From positions 1-64,000 of the forward strand of contig CADCIP010000011.1 in assembly GCA_902801485.1 (NCBI GenBank): a stretch of 64,000 nucleotides of DNA. The letters are read 5' to 3'. The translations under genes and the position numbers were made by a program. Within the stretch, counting starts at the first letter, position 1. Each line of letters starts with the position of its first letter. Below, piece after piece: positions 8,056 through 18,311 of the stretch. The stretch is from an uncultured Bacteroidales bacterium (GTDB lineage Bacteria > Bacteroidota > Bacteroidia > Bacteroidales > Bacteroidaceae). The notes under the pieces are model-generated. The model was not told the DNA's origin. It was given only the letters and a program-made list of their open reading frames with translations, and ran no database searches.

Positions 8056-10188
8056 TTACCAAATATCCTCCGGCTCGGCAGGATTGTCGTAAACCTCCTT
8101 TGCGCAATACTCCAGATAGTCCATATAGAAGTAGTGTGTAGGATTATCCAACACCGTCTTGAACTTAATGTAATAGGTTACATCTGGGTCCATAGTCTGA
8201 CGGAGCATGATTCGGCGCAAGCAGATATTAGATGCACGCATCATAGTGGAACCGCCAGGACCGCCAGCTACGTATTGCTGACATCCCTTCATGAAGTCGT
8301 TGTTACGCATACGCTTGTCAACCTCAGCATTGTAGTCGTCATCATTTCTGTCGTCATCGTAACCAATATCGCTGGGGATATTACCCTTACGGGTCTGCAG
8401 GTAATAAGCACCTTGGCGTAAGTCCATAGGAATACCCATAGCAGCCAACTTGTTAACATCGCTTCCCCAATAGAACTGAGCCATACCACGTTGTACACCA
8501 CCACACTGCTGGCCAAAGCGCAACTCGTAGGTTCCACGTACGGGAACAGGAGGAAGCTTCATGGTAACCTCGTAAAGACCGCGAATAGTCATCTCGTCGC
8601 CCTGCATATTAGCCCAACCGTTATTACGTCCCGTCCAATAAGCAAATACAGTCTCCTTCTCGATAGTTACATCGTTCAGATACTGATAGCCAAGCTCGGC
8701 ATCGGTGGGGATTAAAACATTCTTGTGACGGTCGTCCGTCAGCTTGGACATACGAATGTCGTTATTCATAAACTCAGGCCACATAGCGGTAACATTCCAG
8801 CGGATACGGCTACGCATCATCTGGTTACGTGTATTGTCACTATAATAAAGAAGCTCGTCAATAGGATAGATAATACCGTTACGAACGTTGTTCTCGCCCT
8901 GAAGATTTGGCTCGCCAATCTTGATGCCCACATTCTTGGGGTCGCAAGATTTCTCATGATAATCACCACGACGCCCGTTGTTAAGGTTGGGGAAACGGTT
9001 CAGGTAAACCCCATTACTTTCCTTACTCTCGAAAGTCTTCAGCAAACGACGCTTACCCATAGTGGTGTAGAACTCATAGATAGCAACGGTGGGCACATTG
9101 GTATTGGTGTTGTAGCCTTTCTCGTTGTAATGGTTCACCAGACGGTCTGTTGACAGACGCATGGGAAGCATGTGATAGGTAACAAACTGATTCAGCAGGT
9201 TATCTTCGCTCTTATACTCCCTATCGCGTTTAGCCTCGGGGTAGATACCCAGATTGTCAATGTAGTTATAAACATCCTCTACAGAAATCTCCTTTATTGC
9301 CTTTCCTAATGTCTGAGACCAGAATTCGTCTGTCTCAGCAAAGATGGTAAAGCCATAGTAACGATGCTCAGGTGTATAGAAGGTAATATTTCCTTCACCG
9401 TCATCACGAGTAACTGACTGAGTGATAGCCTCTGTCTGATACTTATGCTCATAGACATCATCCTTCACCTTGTCAAGGGAATCGATATAACCGCAAGCCA
9501 GAATCAGTTTTGCCATTACTGAATAACCTCCCTTACCGGAATCTATCATGTTCTTCAACAATGAAGCCATCGAATCTCCACTGGGAGCAACCACCTGATG
9601 CACGCAATGTATAACACCATTGATAGAAAGAATGTCACGATTCAGACGGTCTATCATACAGTCGTTAATAAGAATGCTGTCGGGGTCCTCTGTCTGTAAA
9701 ACAACCAGCTTTCTCTCGTTCATATTGGGAACCTCAATTTCTGCTGCCGAACCTACAGCGGTTGTTGGGAGGGCACTGATTTCGAAGGTGCCGTTATCAT
9801 CTCCACCATCAATAACACTATTGTAAACAATAACCTTGCGGATAGAATCTAACTTGGCACTGTCTGTAAATGCATCCCAGGAAGGCTCAGCTATCAGGTC
9901 TTTCTTTACTAAGGAATCCAAGAATAACTGGATGGCATCGTTTGTAGGTGCAAAAACGGTATAATGACCACGTGCAGATAACAACTGATATACTGTCGTT
10001 TTGGACACAGGACTAACAGGTACCTGCTTTAATAATTCGACATATTGGCTATACTGTTCGTGTTTTGACAAATAACCAGCAATTATCTCCTCCTTAAATA
10101 CATATCGTGACGAGGTATCAACCTCCTCAGAACAGCTGGCCATAAATAGAGAGGTGATGGCCAACACATACAACGCGATTTTTTTCAT
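8056..10188 (-). CDS. Fasciclin-domain lipoprotein
   Basis: A 710-residue lipoprotein: the signal peptide ends in a lipobox (FMASC, Cys about residue 19). A FAS1 domain covers about residues 35-195, with the typical YTVFAPTNDAI and a closing INGVIHCVHQVVAPS. A second, more divergent FAS1-like unit (about 210-445) contains FTIFAETDEFW and NGIIYPIDELL. The remaining 250 residues have no clear family but are common in such Bacteroidota proteins. Proteins of this type are surface lipoproteins often encoded with SusC/SusD-like transporters, which are absent here. Its ligand is unknown. Confidence 0.8.
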   Translation of the reverse strand: MKKIALYVLAITSLFMASCSEEVDTSSRYVFKEEIIAGYLSKHEQYSQYVELLKQVPVSPVSKTTVYQLLSARGHYTVFAPTNDAIQLFLDSLVKKDLIAEPSWDAFTDSAKLDSIRKVIVYNSVIDGGDDNGTFEISALPTTAVGSAAEIEVPNMNERKLVVLQTEDPDSILINDCMIDRLNRDILSINGVIHCVHQVVAPSGDSMASLLKNMIDSGKGGYSVMAKLILACGYIDSLDKVKDDVYEHKYQTEAITQSVTRDDGEGNITFYTPEHRYYGFTIFAETDEFWSQTLGKAIKEISVEDVYNYIDNLGIYPEAKRDREYKSEDNLLNQFVTYHMLPMRLSTDRLVNHYNEKGYNTNTNVPTVAIYEFYTTMGKRRLLKTFESKESNGVYLNRFPNLNNGRRGDYHEKSCDPKNVGIKIGEPNLQGENNVRNGIIYPIDELLYYSDNTRNQMMRSRIRWNVTAMWPEFMNNDIRMSKLTDDRHKNVLIPTDAELGYQYLNDVTIEKETVFAYWTGRNNGWANMQGDEMTIRGLYEVTMKLPPVPVRGTYELRFGQQCGGVQRGMAQFYWGSDVNKLAAMGIPMDLRQGAYYLQTRKGNIPSDIGYDDDRNDDDYNAEVDKRMRNNDFMKGCQQYVAGGPGGSTMMRASNICLRRIMLRQTMDPDVTYYIKFKTVLDNPTHYFYMDYLEYCAKEVYDNPAEPEDIW

Positions 10189-10235
10189 TGGTATAATAGT
10201 TCAAGTTTTTTTTATTAAAATTAACAAATAACCAA

Positions 10236-10243
10236 CAAATGTA
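10236..10243 (-). promoter_or_regulatory. Probable -7 box of the fasciclin gene
   Basis: On the minus strand TACATTTG fits TAnnTTTG, 48 bases before the start codon; a TTTG lies 21 bases upstream of it, two more than the ideal spacing. Confidence 0.45.
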
Positions 10244-10302
10244 CTGTTTTTTACAAATATGCTCCAAATAATAATACAATTTTATTTAGATAAACCCAAA
10301 TT

Positions 10303-13300
10303 TTAATGAATTTTTACCCTATCTGAGGAGGTAAAGGAACTGAATTCGGGTGCATAAAGACACTTTATGATAGTTGAACCCGTCTGATAATTACCTGAGC
10401 GAGAAATCAGCCAGTCTTCCTCGATTACATAAGTGCCCTTTGGCATACGGTCGAAGTAATATTCCGTGCGGTCATCACGTATCTGTCTGTAATATCCCAG
10501 CCCGTTCTGATAACGGTAACCCGACAGGCTGGCATCAGGTTCGGCGGCTGCAGAACGGGGAGACGTCAGCTGCACAAACTCGTAGTCGCGGTCGGCAGTA
10601 ATGGTATAGCGCACATGCAGGCGGTCACCGACCTTTGGCTGTTCCGTTGACACATCTCTGCGAATATGGAACCCTTGCCAACTGGCCCTTACACTATCCA
10701 ACGGCATCTGATAGGTTGCATAGACAGCTCCCCACGAGAGTCCCTTCTCATTTTTCTCCACCCTTAACTCCTTGGGGACAGATACTGTAAGGCTATCACG
10801 CAGATAACCTACCGAGGTATGAGGCGTTACAAAAGTATGTGTCTTCTGTCCTTCACGCAACTTCAGCACATCGCTGTTACCCTTTTCAAGTGGCTGCGAA
10901 CCATCCAGCAACAAAGCATATACAGCATTAACGGTCTTAACAGGCTCATCCCACTGCTGGGTACGCTTCTGCTGCAAGAGCCACTCGGTCATACCATTTA
11001 GCAACTGCTGCTCCTGAGGTTTCACCTCCTGGAAAGCTTCCATCACCTGAACATGCGTCTGCACCTTGCGATTGATGCTGGTAAAGCTGCCGCTTATATA
11101 AGAGATGTAGTAGCCATCAGGGTGAGTAAGTTTCTTGTCCAGTCCCTCCAGATACCTTTCGGCCAACTTATCCTTGCCGTTCCGTTTCAGCACGATGGCA
11201 GCAAGGGCAGCTTCTTCAATGGTATATTCTCTTCCCTCAGCAGGCTGGAGAAGTTCAATAAGCAGTTTCTGGTCTTTACGTTGCTCGTCCGTCAGTATAT
11301 TATCAACCAGGCTTTGTATATAAAGGTAACGAAGTCCGAGATAGGTTATCTGCTTGTCTTTCTTATTCTTCACATCCTTCAGTTGCTTGCGAACATCTTT
11401 AGCCAAATAATCCATAGCGCGCTTAAGCATACGGTCGACCACAACGGTTGCAGCATCGGAAGCTACGCCGACATGACGCAAACGGGCCAGCTGATAGGCA
11501 ACCTCAACAGTAAGATAGTTATTGGAGCCCATACCGGGGAACCACATAAAGCCGCCGTCAGCACGCTGGAGGGCTGAAAGGCTGGAGAGTAAAGACATAC
11601 GGTAATCAAGGGAAATCATACCATCGTAATGCAAGGAATCCACCAATGCATCGGCATCGGGCACATGACGCAAGATATGCTGTGCCATACTGGTAGCATA
11701 GTAAGCTGCCGAGGTGCAGAGCACACACTTGCAATGAGGAGTGAACAATGAGGGCAAAGCCTTCAGAGCCAACCACGCAGGACGAGCCGTATATTCAACC
11801 ACCATATTCCGGTTGGTGGCGCTGGGATGATTATGGGCAAAAAGGCTCTCCAAGTTAAACTTCGACGTGCCTTTTCCGCTAACAAAGAAGGCGCGCGTTT
11901 CTGTAACATCCTCAAGGTCGGAGAGGATAGGGAGCTGACGCTGCTCGCCGTCTGAGTAATCCGTTTCCTCAGCTACCCATTTAATCAATAGGGCAGTATT
12001 ATCTCTTACTGAACCGACGGGGAAGGTATAAACCGTATCTCTGCTTGCTTCCAGACGGAACTGAACGGGGAAGCGGGCAAGTACTTTCTCTGTGGCGGCA
12101 TCCATGATGACACAATTAGCCTTACCCTGCTGCAGACGTTCAGACATATTGCGGATGCTGGCCGTGAAGGTTGCCTCATCGCCGCTGCGCAGGAAACGGG
12201 GCAGGTACAGTTCGGCCATCAGTTCCTTCTGTGCCACAATGGTCTCGTCTATCTGAGTAGTAAACAAATCCTTATCGTGAGCAAATCCCGTAAGATGCCA
12301 GCTGGTAAGACTCTCAGGCAACGTAAAGCTGATCTTCACCTCACCGTTTGCATCGGTACGAAGCGTAGGACGGAAGAATGCCAGTTCAGAGAAAGCGTCC
12401 TTCTTGGTTCCACGCATCTCACCCTCGGGTAATTCTGGATCTTTTATATCCAGTCCTGCTATTTTCCCGTTTAATGCCTGATCTACGGATTCAAACGCTA
12501 ATCCGTCAACTTCAGGAGCAGCAGCCAAGACCGCATCGGCAGAAACACTCCTGTTGGCTTTTGCCATTAAAGGCGGGAAGCGCTGCAAAGCACCAGAAGA
12601 TTCACGTTCTGGATAACCAAACCGACCGGAACGACTCAATGAGATATTTTTTGATGAAGATGGATCAAGCAAATAATCGCGATTGAATTCGCTAAACTCC
12701 CAACTATATTTTGCCTTATAGCCAATTAACTCGAAACGGAAATCAACGAAGTGTTTATATGGATACCAGCCTCCAAGATAATTTAATGATGATATCCTAT
12801 GCATATAGTTCAACTCAAACCCTATCTTATGCTTCAGTATTGCATCCAGCGAGGCATCGTACATACTGAGCAGCACATTTGCATTAGCAGGCTTGCCGTC
12901 GGGCTGGCGCAAAGACAATCGCCATTCCTCCTGCTGCCCGGGACGAAGACGGTCTCGGAAGGTTTCCCAATGTTTGGTCAGTTCCTTCTTGGGCAAACCT
13001 AAATGAAGGTTGATTCTTTCCCCGCTAAAAGCTTTATTATTATATAAGTAGGCTTCTAACCTGACCCCATCTCCATATTCCTCTTTATAAGGTATATCCC
13101 AAACAAAGGCCGTATCGCTCAGACACATTAGGGTATCAAGCACAATCTTGTCATGATGAAGCATCGTGCAATACATCCATACATCCTTTAAGGGTGTTCC
13201 TATCTGCACCTTGGCAGGACGACCGATAGCAAATGTATCACAAGGTGTGTACATGAACACATCCTCCTTACTAATCACACGTGTGTCGGCAAGAGAGAAC

Positions 13301-15684
13301 AGTTCCGTCTGTTGCTCATAACGGGCAGTATCTTTGCCGTTCACATACTCGGCAACCACCTTATATGTACCAGATGGCAATGTCTTCAACTCATCAGGTG
13401 TCACGGGCTTGTTGGCAGGAATCACCAATCGGGCTTTCTCTGTATCCTTACCCTCGAGGATACGACATACAATATCGCCATCCACCTTAGTGCCTGTGCT
13501 GGAATAAAGGCCGAATATCCATGTACGAAGATTGTCTTTATCCTGACGTGCAAGAACATTGCCATTCAGCACATAAGGACGCGAACTCATTCTGACGGTG
13601 ATGTTACCTTGTTCTGTTTCGCCTTGCTGACTAAGAACGTCAACATCAAGCGTTAGGCTGGCACCATAGCGGATGTCTTCCTGAATATAATTCAAAGGCA
13701 GCCCTACCTTAAACCGTCCCTCGGCATCGGTATAGAGTGTGTCTTTTAACACATAATCTATCGCATCTCCTCTCCAACCCCAGAATCCGGCATAGTAGCT
13801 GGTCTTACCCGTTACCCGGGCATTTACTACAGGTACACCGCTGTATGTAACGGCCTTACCCGTCAGGTGTATGCTGTCGGCAGGGAAAGATACAGCAGGT
13901 GCAGGATCCATCTCTACAGAGAATGTGGGACGCCTGTATTCCTCAACACGAACGCTGCTGTATGTACTGCCGACCCGAATTCTGTAATTACCGGGTGCAG
14001 CATCCTTAGGTAGGAAAGCGGAATCGCTGATAACACCAAACTCGTCGGTCTTTATCCAACGCTCTGCCAGCGTATTTCCCTTTCTGTCCGAGAAGGTGAA
14101 TTTATATTCCTCTCCTGCAATAACAGCGGTTTCCTTGCCTTTCTGATGAAATGCAACGCCACCAATGTAAACGGTCTGACCTGGTCGGTATATGCTCCGG
14201 TCTGTGTAGATGCGCAGTTGTTCCACCTCATTTTCTTCGGGGTCATAGACAAAGTAATTCCTTCTTAGCAATGCCATAGTAGAAAAACGGTCATCGCCCT
14301 TGCTTATGTCTGCCCGGATTTCGTCTCTTGAGATTGGTGTATCAAAGGTCACCTTTCCGCGTTCGTCGGTAATATACTCCGTATAGGACTTTCTGGTTTT
14401 GACATTTTGCTCAAGCATAACCTTGACAGAAACGCCTTGCTCAGGTTTCCCGCTTTTACCATCAACTACTACAATCTGTGTCTGTTTATTGGGCAATCCA
14501 ATCCTAAGCGCACGTAACTTAGAAACATAGAAACGACAAAACTTTCGCTTTTCTTCATCATCTTTGTTGATACGACCCTTATTGATTGGTTCTATGACCA
14601 TTCCATAATATCCGAAATCAGAAGGTGCTTGCATACGCAAAGTATCCTTCCAGGTCTCAAAATCAGAATGTGGAGCGAAAGTAAAGATTTCCTTCTTCAC
14701 TTGCTTGCCAACGCGTAATACATGAGCAAAAACCCCATTCCAGTCTTCATCCTCGTCTTCTGAGAAATCATCAGGAAGCCGGTAGGTAATCAGCCTTACC
14801 CCACGCATATTCCTTCCGCTTTCCACCTCAACCTCAATCTCCTCACCAGGATACATGCAGTTGGGTATGCCACAAGTCAAGAGAGGATTCTTCAATTCCT
14901 CTATCTCGTTCTTGATTCGGTTAGATTTTGGATATAGCTTCAGGCCTTCCTCCAAAATCTGACGTTTCTCTTCGTCCTTATTCTTTAATTCTGAGAGTTT
15001 ACAATACACCTCATCGCAGAAAGGCAGATTATGATAATCCGTCTTGAGCTGCAAGAGGTATTTCTCCTTTACATCATGTTTCCACACTCCATCAAGCGAA
15101 TCCATACACAGGTGGAAGGCTCCTTCTCTTAATCCTTGATTTTCATAGAACCGGATAAGCGTAGCATAAGGCAACAGGGCATTGGATTTATTACGATTCT
15201 CATATCTGAAATCCCCTCGCATTGCATGGAATACAACAGCAAGCATACTGCTATTGTACAACTTCTCGTCCTCACCTCTCTTCACGAGTGGAAGCCAATC
15301 CGTGGTAGGCGCGTTGTGTAGGAGTTCCAGATCCTGCAGCGCATAGTTATACAAGTTTATTGCGTGCTGCAGATACTCCTCCCGGCCCCATTCTGCTATG
15401 CTGTCCGGATGACTTTCCGTTTCCCTTTTCCTGCTCTGCCCCAAATATGCATTTTGCATCAGTATATGAGCAAGAGTAGCACTATAGACAGCTTTGGCAG
15501 CAGAATCCTTCTGTTCCTTGATTTCATGCTTCAACAGCAAGACATCCGAGAAGAAAGAGTCCGGAACCAAGTCTTCACGTTCCCTACACTCTGTGAGCAG
15601 GGATACCAACTTCTTGGCAGGTGTTTCTTTACCTGCCCAAGCCATTACCGGCAAAAGGAAAAGGAAAAACAGAATGCGGCGCAT
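10303..15684 (-). CDS. Alpha-2-macroglobulin family protein with an embedded plug-like motif
   Basis: From the start at 15684 (MRRILFFLFLLPVMAWAG, a signal peptide) the protein is about 1793 residues. An in-frame start 66 bases earlier would add a non-signal leader derived from an intergenic repeat and was not used. Macroglobulin beta domains are seen in the middle (IYRPGQTVYIGG; ...PGNYRIRVGS; FSVEMDPAP) and an A2M domain follows (FFRPTLRTDANGEVKISF; PESLTSWHLTGFAHD), then an alpha-helical toroid and a receptor-binding-like end. No CxEQ thioester motif is present; the matching region reads PHCKCVLCTSAAYY. Near residue 1065 a segment VDQALNGKIAGLDI copies the plug motif of SusC-type TonB receptors. 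Bacterial A2M proteins are envelope protease traps or associated with cell-wall repair; here the function is inferred. Confidence 0.85.
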   Translation of the reverse strand: MRRILFFLFLLPVMAWAGKETPAKKLVSLLTECREREDLVPDSFFSDVLLLKHEIKEQKDSAAKAVYSATLAHILMQNAYLGQSRKRETESHPDSIAEWGREEYLQHAINLYNYALQDLELLHNAPTTDWLPLVKRGEDEKLYNSSMLAVVFHAMRGDFRYENRNKSNALLPYATLIRFYENQGLREGAFHLCMDSLDGVWKHDVKEKYLLQLKTDYHNLPFCDEVYCKLSELKNKDEEKRQILEEGLKLYPKSNRIKNEIEELKNPLLTCGIPNCMYPGEEIEVEVESGRNMRGVRLITYRLPDDFSEDEDEDWNGVFAHVLRVGKQVKKEIFTFAPHSDFETWKDTLRMQAPSDFGYYGMVIEPINKGRINKDDEEKRKFCRFYVSKLRALRIGLPNKQTQIVVVDGKSGKPEQGVSVKVMLEQNVKTRKSYTEYITDERGKVTFDTPISRDEIRADISKGDDRFSTMALLRRNYFVYDPEENEVEQLRIYTDRSIYRPGQTVYIGGVAFHQKGKETAVIAGEEYKFTFSDRKGNTLAERWIKTDEFGVISDSAFLPKDAAPGNYRIRVGSTYSSVRVEEYRRPTFSVEMDPAPAVSFPADSIHLTGKAVTYSGVPVVNARVTGKTSYYAGFWGWRGDAIDYVLKDTLYTDAEGRFKVGLPLNYIQEDIRYGASLTLDVDVLSQQGETEQGNITVRMSSRPYVLNGNVLARQDKDNLRTWIFGLYSSTGTKVDGDIVCRILEGKDTEKARLVIPANKPVTPDELKTLPSGTYKVVAEYVNGKDTARYEQQTELFSLADTRVISKEDVFMYTPCDTFAIGRPAKVQIGTPLKDVWMYCTMLHHDKIVLDTLMCLSDTAFVWDIPYKEEYGDGVRLEAYLYNNKAFSGERINLHLGLPKKELTKHWETFRDRLRPGQQEEWRLSLRQPDGKPANANVLLSMYDASLDAILKHKIGFELNYMHRISSLNYLGGWYPYKHFVDFRFELIGYKAKYSWEFSEFNRDYLLDPSSSKNISLSRSGRFGYPERESSGALQRFPPLMAKANRSVSADAVLAAAPEVDGLAFESVDQALNGKIAGLDIKDPELPEGEMRGTKKDAFSELAFFRPTLRTDANGEVKISFTLPESLTSWHLTGFAHDKDLFTTQIDETIVAQKELMAELYLPRFLRSGDEATFTASIRNMSERLQQGKANCVIMDAATEKVLARFPVQFRLEASRDTVYTFPVGSVRDNTALLIKWVAEETDYSDGEQRQLPILSDLEDVTETRAFFVSGKGTSKFNLESLFAHNHPSATNRNMVVEYTARPAWLALKALPSLFTPHCKCVLCTSAAYYATSMAQHILRHVPDADALVDSLHYDGMISLDYRMSLLSSLSALQRADGGFMWFPGMGSNNYLTVEVAYQLARLRHVGVASDAATVVVDRMLKRAMDYLAKDVRKQLKDVKNKKDKQITYLGLRYLYIQSLVDNILTDEQRKDQKLLIELLQPAEGREYTIEEAALAAIVLKRNGKDKLAERYLEGLDKKLTHPDGYYISYISGSFTSINRKVQTHVQVMEAFQEVKPQEQQLLNGMTEWLLQQKRTQQWDEPVKTVNAVYALLLDGSQPLEKGNSDVLKLREGQKTHTFVTPHTSVGYLRDSLTVSVPKELRVEKNEKGLSWGAVYATYQMPLDSVRASWQGFHIRRDVSTEQPKVGDRLHVRYTITADRDYEFVQLTSPRSAAAEPDASLSGYRYQNGLGYYRQIRDDRTEYYFDRMPKGTYVIEEDWLISRSGNYQTGSTIIKCLYAPEFSSFTSSDRVKIH

Positions 15685-15690
15685 AATTAT

Positions 15691-15785
15691 AGGGATTAGG
15701 GAATAGGGAATAGGGATTAGAGGGGAAGGAAAAACAAGGTATCTACTCAAAACACACCTATTCCCTATTCTCTAATCCCTAATCC
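15691..15785. repeat. GGGAATA/GGGATTA inverted heptamer arrays
   Basis: Between the A2M and GH97 genes, GGGATTAGGGAATAGGGAA-type 7-bp units (15691-15722) face an inverted array (15757-15785) of the complementary kind. The two could pair into a hairpin about 95 bases long. Confidence 0.75.
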
Positions 15786-15787
15786 AA

Positions 15788-17731
15788 TTATTCTATCACA
15801 GCAGCAAAGCCACCGTTGCGAACCATCTTAATATGGAGCTTGGAATCCTTGGTTACAGAGGATTTCAGTTGACGGTAATCCATAGCCATACGGTCGGCAT
15901 TCACTCCGTCAACGAAAGAAGTCATCTGCAAGTTCTTTCCCTCAGGAAGAACATTCAGGGTAACATCCAGTTCACGTGGCTGGTCGTTGGTGATACCACC
16001 GATAAACCATTTCTGACCCTTACGTTTGGCCATTACGATATACTCTCCAGCCTTAGCAGCCAACACACGAGTCTCATCCCAGTTCACAGGAACACTGGTC
16101 AGGAAGTCGCGGCAATCGGGCCACTGGTCATAACGGCAGGGATTATCCATCAGCATCTGCAAGTTGCTCTCGAAAAGCACGAAGACTGCCATATGGTAGG
16201 CCTTGGTGCCTACACCGGGGCAGATGGGACGGTCGCCACGATGAGCTTCGGGATGAGCGCAGAGCATAGAGCCGGGAGTATAATCCATAGGTCCTACCGC
16301 ATTGCGCAGGAAGGGGAACCAGATACTGTTGTTAGGCGTACAATTGCCATTATACTCCATACCGCGAACTCCCTCGTAAGTCAGGATGTTGGGGTAACGG
16401 TATTCCAAACCGCTGGGATGGAAGGCTCCGTGGAAGTCAACCATGATATGATGCTTAGCTGCTTCCTTTGCCACACGGTCGTAGAAATCAATCATCCACT
16501 GGTCCTGACGGTCCATAAAGTCAATCTTGGTTCCTACGATTCCCCATTCCTCAAACTGCTTGAAGAGGCCCATGTTGTGCTCGACGGTCAACCAGGGAAG
16601 CCATACAAAAACACCCACATTCTTGGACTTCGCATAACGGAGTAACTCGGGCATATTAATATCAGGGTTCGTATGATAGGGGTCGCGGGTACTCAGTGCC
16701 CAGCCCTCATCCATAATTATATAGGGTACACCGTTGCGTGAAGCAAAATCAATAAAATACTTATAGGTATCCAGATTTATGCCACCCTTGAAGGTCACAT
16801 CCTGTCCGTATGGAATACCATTGAGCCAATCCCAGCAAGTCTGACCGGGCTTAATCCAACTGGTATCCTCAATCTGACATTTCTGAGCCAGACGCATGGG
16901 CATTGTGTTCTCTGCCAGTCGTCCGTCTTCCTGGGTAATCAGCATATAGCGCCAGGGGAAGGTACGTGTGCCGCTTGTCTTGGCTATATAATCAGCTTCT
17001 TTCAGAATGCGGTGGCTGCGGTCGCCCTGATCCTCATACTCTATGGGAGCTCTGGGTTGAGTGGCTGTAAGGCTGTTGTCGGCATTGCCCTTCAGGAAAA
17101 GACCGGGGTAGCTGACAAGATCGAACTCGCTGAGCAGAATCTTCTGGTTCTTACCCATGATGAGGACAGGAAGTTCAGACATCCTGTCTTCCTTCTTCCA
17201 CTCGTTGCTCTTCACAATAGAATAGCTCTCCTCACAGCTTGTCTTAAAGCCGCCGGGCTGTTGCAGTACAAGATTGCAGTTATCGGCCAACTGGAAGACG
17301 GTGTTCTCCAACATCACCTCAATCTCGCCAGGGAAAGAAGTTCTCATGCGGAAGGCCACACCATCGTTATACAGACGGAAATCTACAGCATAACCGCCCT
17401 TCATATCAAGGGTGAGCAGGGTATAGTTGTTCTCCACTTCACTGTACTTCAGCGGGAGAACAGGCTTTACCGTCTCATTAACTGTGCGAACACTTTTCTT
17501 TTTCAGAACCGGATTGGCACCCAATGTCTTGTCGGTGAGCTGCATACCAATGACGCTCTGCTTCAGCAGTGACTCGTTGTGACTTACCACATCATAGTAA
17601 ATACGGTCAGAGAGTGTTACGTTCACACTTACCTGCCCGTTGGGGCTTTGGGCAGTAATCACCTTCTGTGCATAACCAGAAAGGCATACCGCAACCATTA
17701 AGAAAACGGAAAAGAATCTTGTTGTTTTCAT
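15788..17731 (-). CDS. GH97 family glycoside hydrolase
   Basis: From 17731 (MKTTRFFSVFLMVAVCLSGYAQ) the protein is 647 residues with a signal peptide; a longer in-frame start would add a non-secretory leader. The N-terminal beta-sandwich (about 25-270) is followed by a TIM barrel with the GH97 landmarks PYIIMDEGW, GTKIDFMDRQDQ, VDFHGAF and TYEGVRGMEYN, and a short C-terminal beta domain. GH97 enzymes are periplasmic or surface alpha-glucosidases or alpha-galactosidases. An Asp in KIDF at the position that separates the retaining from the inverting subgroup favours a retaining enzyme, but substrate is not predictable from this alone. A paralogue lies at 58786. Confidence 0.88.
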   Translation of the reverse strand: MKTTRFFSVFLMVAVCLSGYAQKVITAQSPNGQVSVNVTLSDRIYYDVVSHNESLLKQSVIGMQLTDKTLGANPVLKKKSVRTVNETVKPVLPLKYSEVENNYTLLTLDMKGGYAVDFRLYNDGVAFRMRTSFPGEIEVMLENTVFQLADNCNLVLQQPGGFKTSCEESYSIVKSNEWKKEDRMSELPVLIMGKNQKILLSEFDLVSYPGLFLKGNADNSLTATQPRAPIEYEDQGDRSHRILKEADYIAKTSGTRTFPWRYMLITQEDGRLAENTMPMRLAQKCQIEDTSWIKPGQTCWDWLNGIPYGQDVTFKGGINLDTYKYFIDFASRNGVPYIIMDEGWALSTRDPYHTNPDINMPELLRYAKSKNVGVFVWLPWLTVEHNMGLFKQFEEWGIVGTKIDFMDRQDQWMIDFYDRVAKEAAKHHIMVDFHGAFHPSGLEYRYPNILTYEGVRGMEYNGNCTPNNSIWFPFLRNAVGPMDYTPGSMLCAHPEAHRGDRPICPGVGTKAYHMAVFVLFESNLQMLMDNPCRYDQWPDCRDFLTSVPVNWDETRVLAAKAGEYIVMAKRKGQKWFIGGITNDQPRELDVTLNVLPEGKNLQMTSFVDGVNADRMAMDYRQLKSSVTKDSKLHIKMVRNGGFAAVIE

Positions 17732-17752
17732 ATTATAGATAACTGAAGTTTC

Positions 17753-17788
17753 GGAAGTTAAAATGGAAGTTAAAATGGAAGTTAAAAA
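17753..17788. repeat. 12-bp tandem repeat before the GH97 gene
   Basis: Three consecutive copies of GGAAGTTAAAAT (the last ending AA) lie 22 bases upstream of the GH97 start codon, in what should be its 5' leader. Confidence 0.85.
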
Positions 17789-17932
17789 AGGACAATACCA
17801 TATAGGCAGACAGCATCCAACTCTATCGTCCAGCCAGCTTGCTGGCTTAAATTCCTGTGCGTTGCGCATAACTCCCTGTTTAACTTCATCTTATAACTCC
17901 AGAAACTTAAATAAATAATTATTGATTAACTG

Positions 17933-18307
17933 TTATTTTACTGCCAGGACTTCTATCTCCACCAAAGCACCCTTGGGCAAATCTTTAACTGCTACAGCGC
18001 TACGGGCTGGATAAGGCTCAGAAAAGAACTCGGCATATACCTCGTTCATGGGGGCAAAGTTGGCAATATCACTCAGATATACCGTAGTCTTCACTACGTG
18101 GGAGAGGTCTGTGCCCGCCTCCTTGAGGATATTCTGTGCATTAGTCAGCGACTGACGGGTCTGTTCCTTGATGCCGCCCTCAACAAACTGACCTATTGCG
18201 GGGTCGATGGGAATCTGACCGCTTGCATATACAAAACCGTTTACTTCTATGGCCTGACTGTAGGGGCCGATGGCTGCGGGAGCCTTTGTCGTACTGATAA
18301 CTTTCAT
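17933..18307 (-). CDS. ridA: RidA family 2-iminobutanoate/2-iminopropanoate deaminase
   Basis: A 124-residue RidA (YjgF/YER057c) protein, the usual full length. The family signature is complete: AIGPYSQAI near the start, FVYASGQIPIDP, and the C-terminal arginine-containing PARSAVAVKDLPKGALVEIEVLA. The enzyme hydrolyses reactive enamine/imine intermediates released by PLP enzymes, mainly threonine dehydratase. The gene for that enzyme is 4 bases upstream in the same operon, a functional pairing that supports both calls. Confidence 0.95.
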   Translation of the reverse strand: MKVISTTKAPAAIGPYSQAIEVNGFVYASGQIPIDPAIGQFVEGGIKEQTRQSLTNAQNILKEAGTDLSHVVKTTVYLSDIANFAPMNEVYAEFFSEPYPARSAVAVKDLPKGALVEIEVLAVK

Positions 18308-18311
18308 TTTC

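Noticed and set aside
8725-9153. Long opposite-strand frames within the fasciclin, A2M, GH97 and pepD genes
   Set aside because: They mirror strongly coding frames, have odd composition and show no family motifs.
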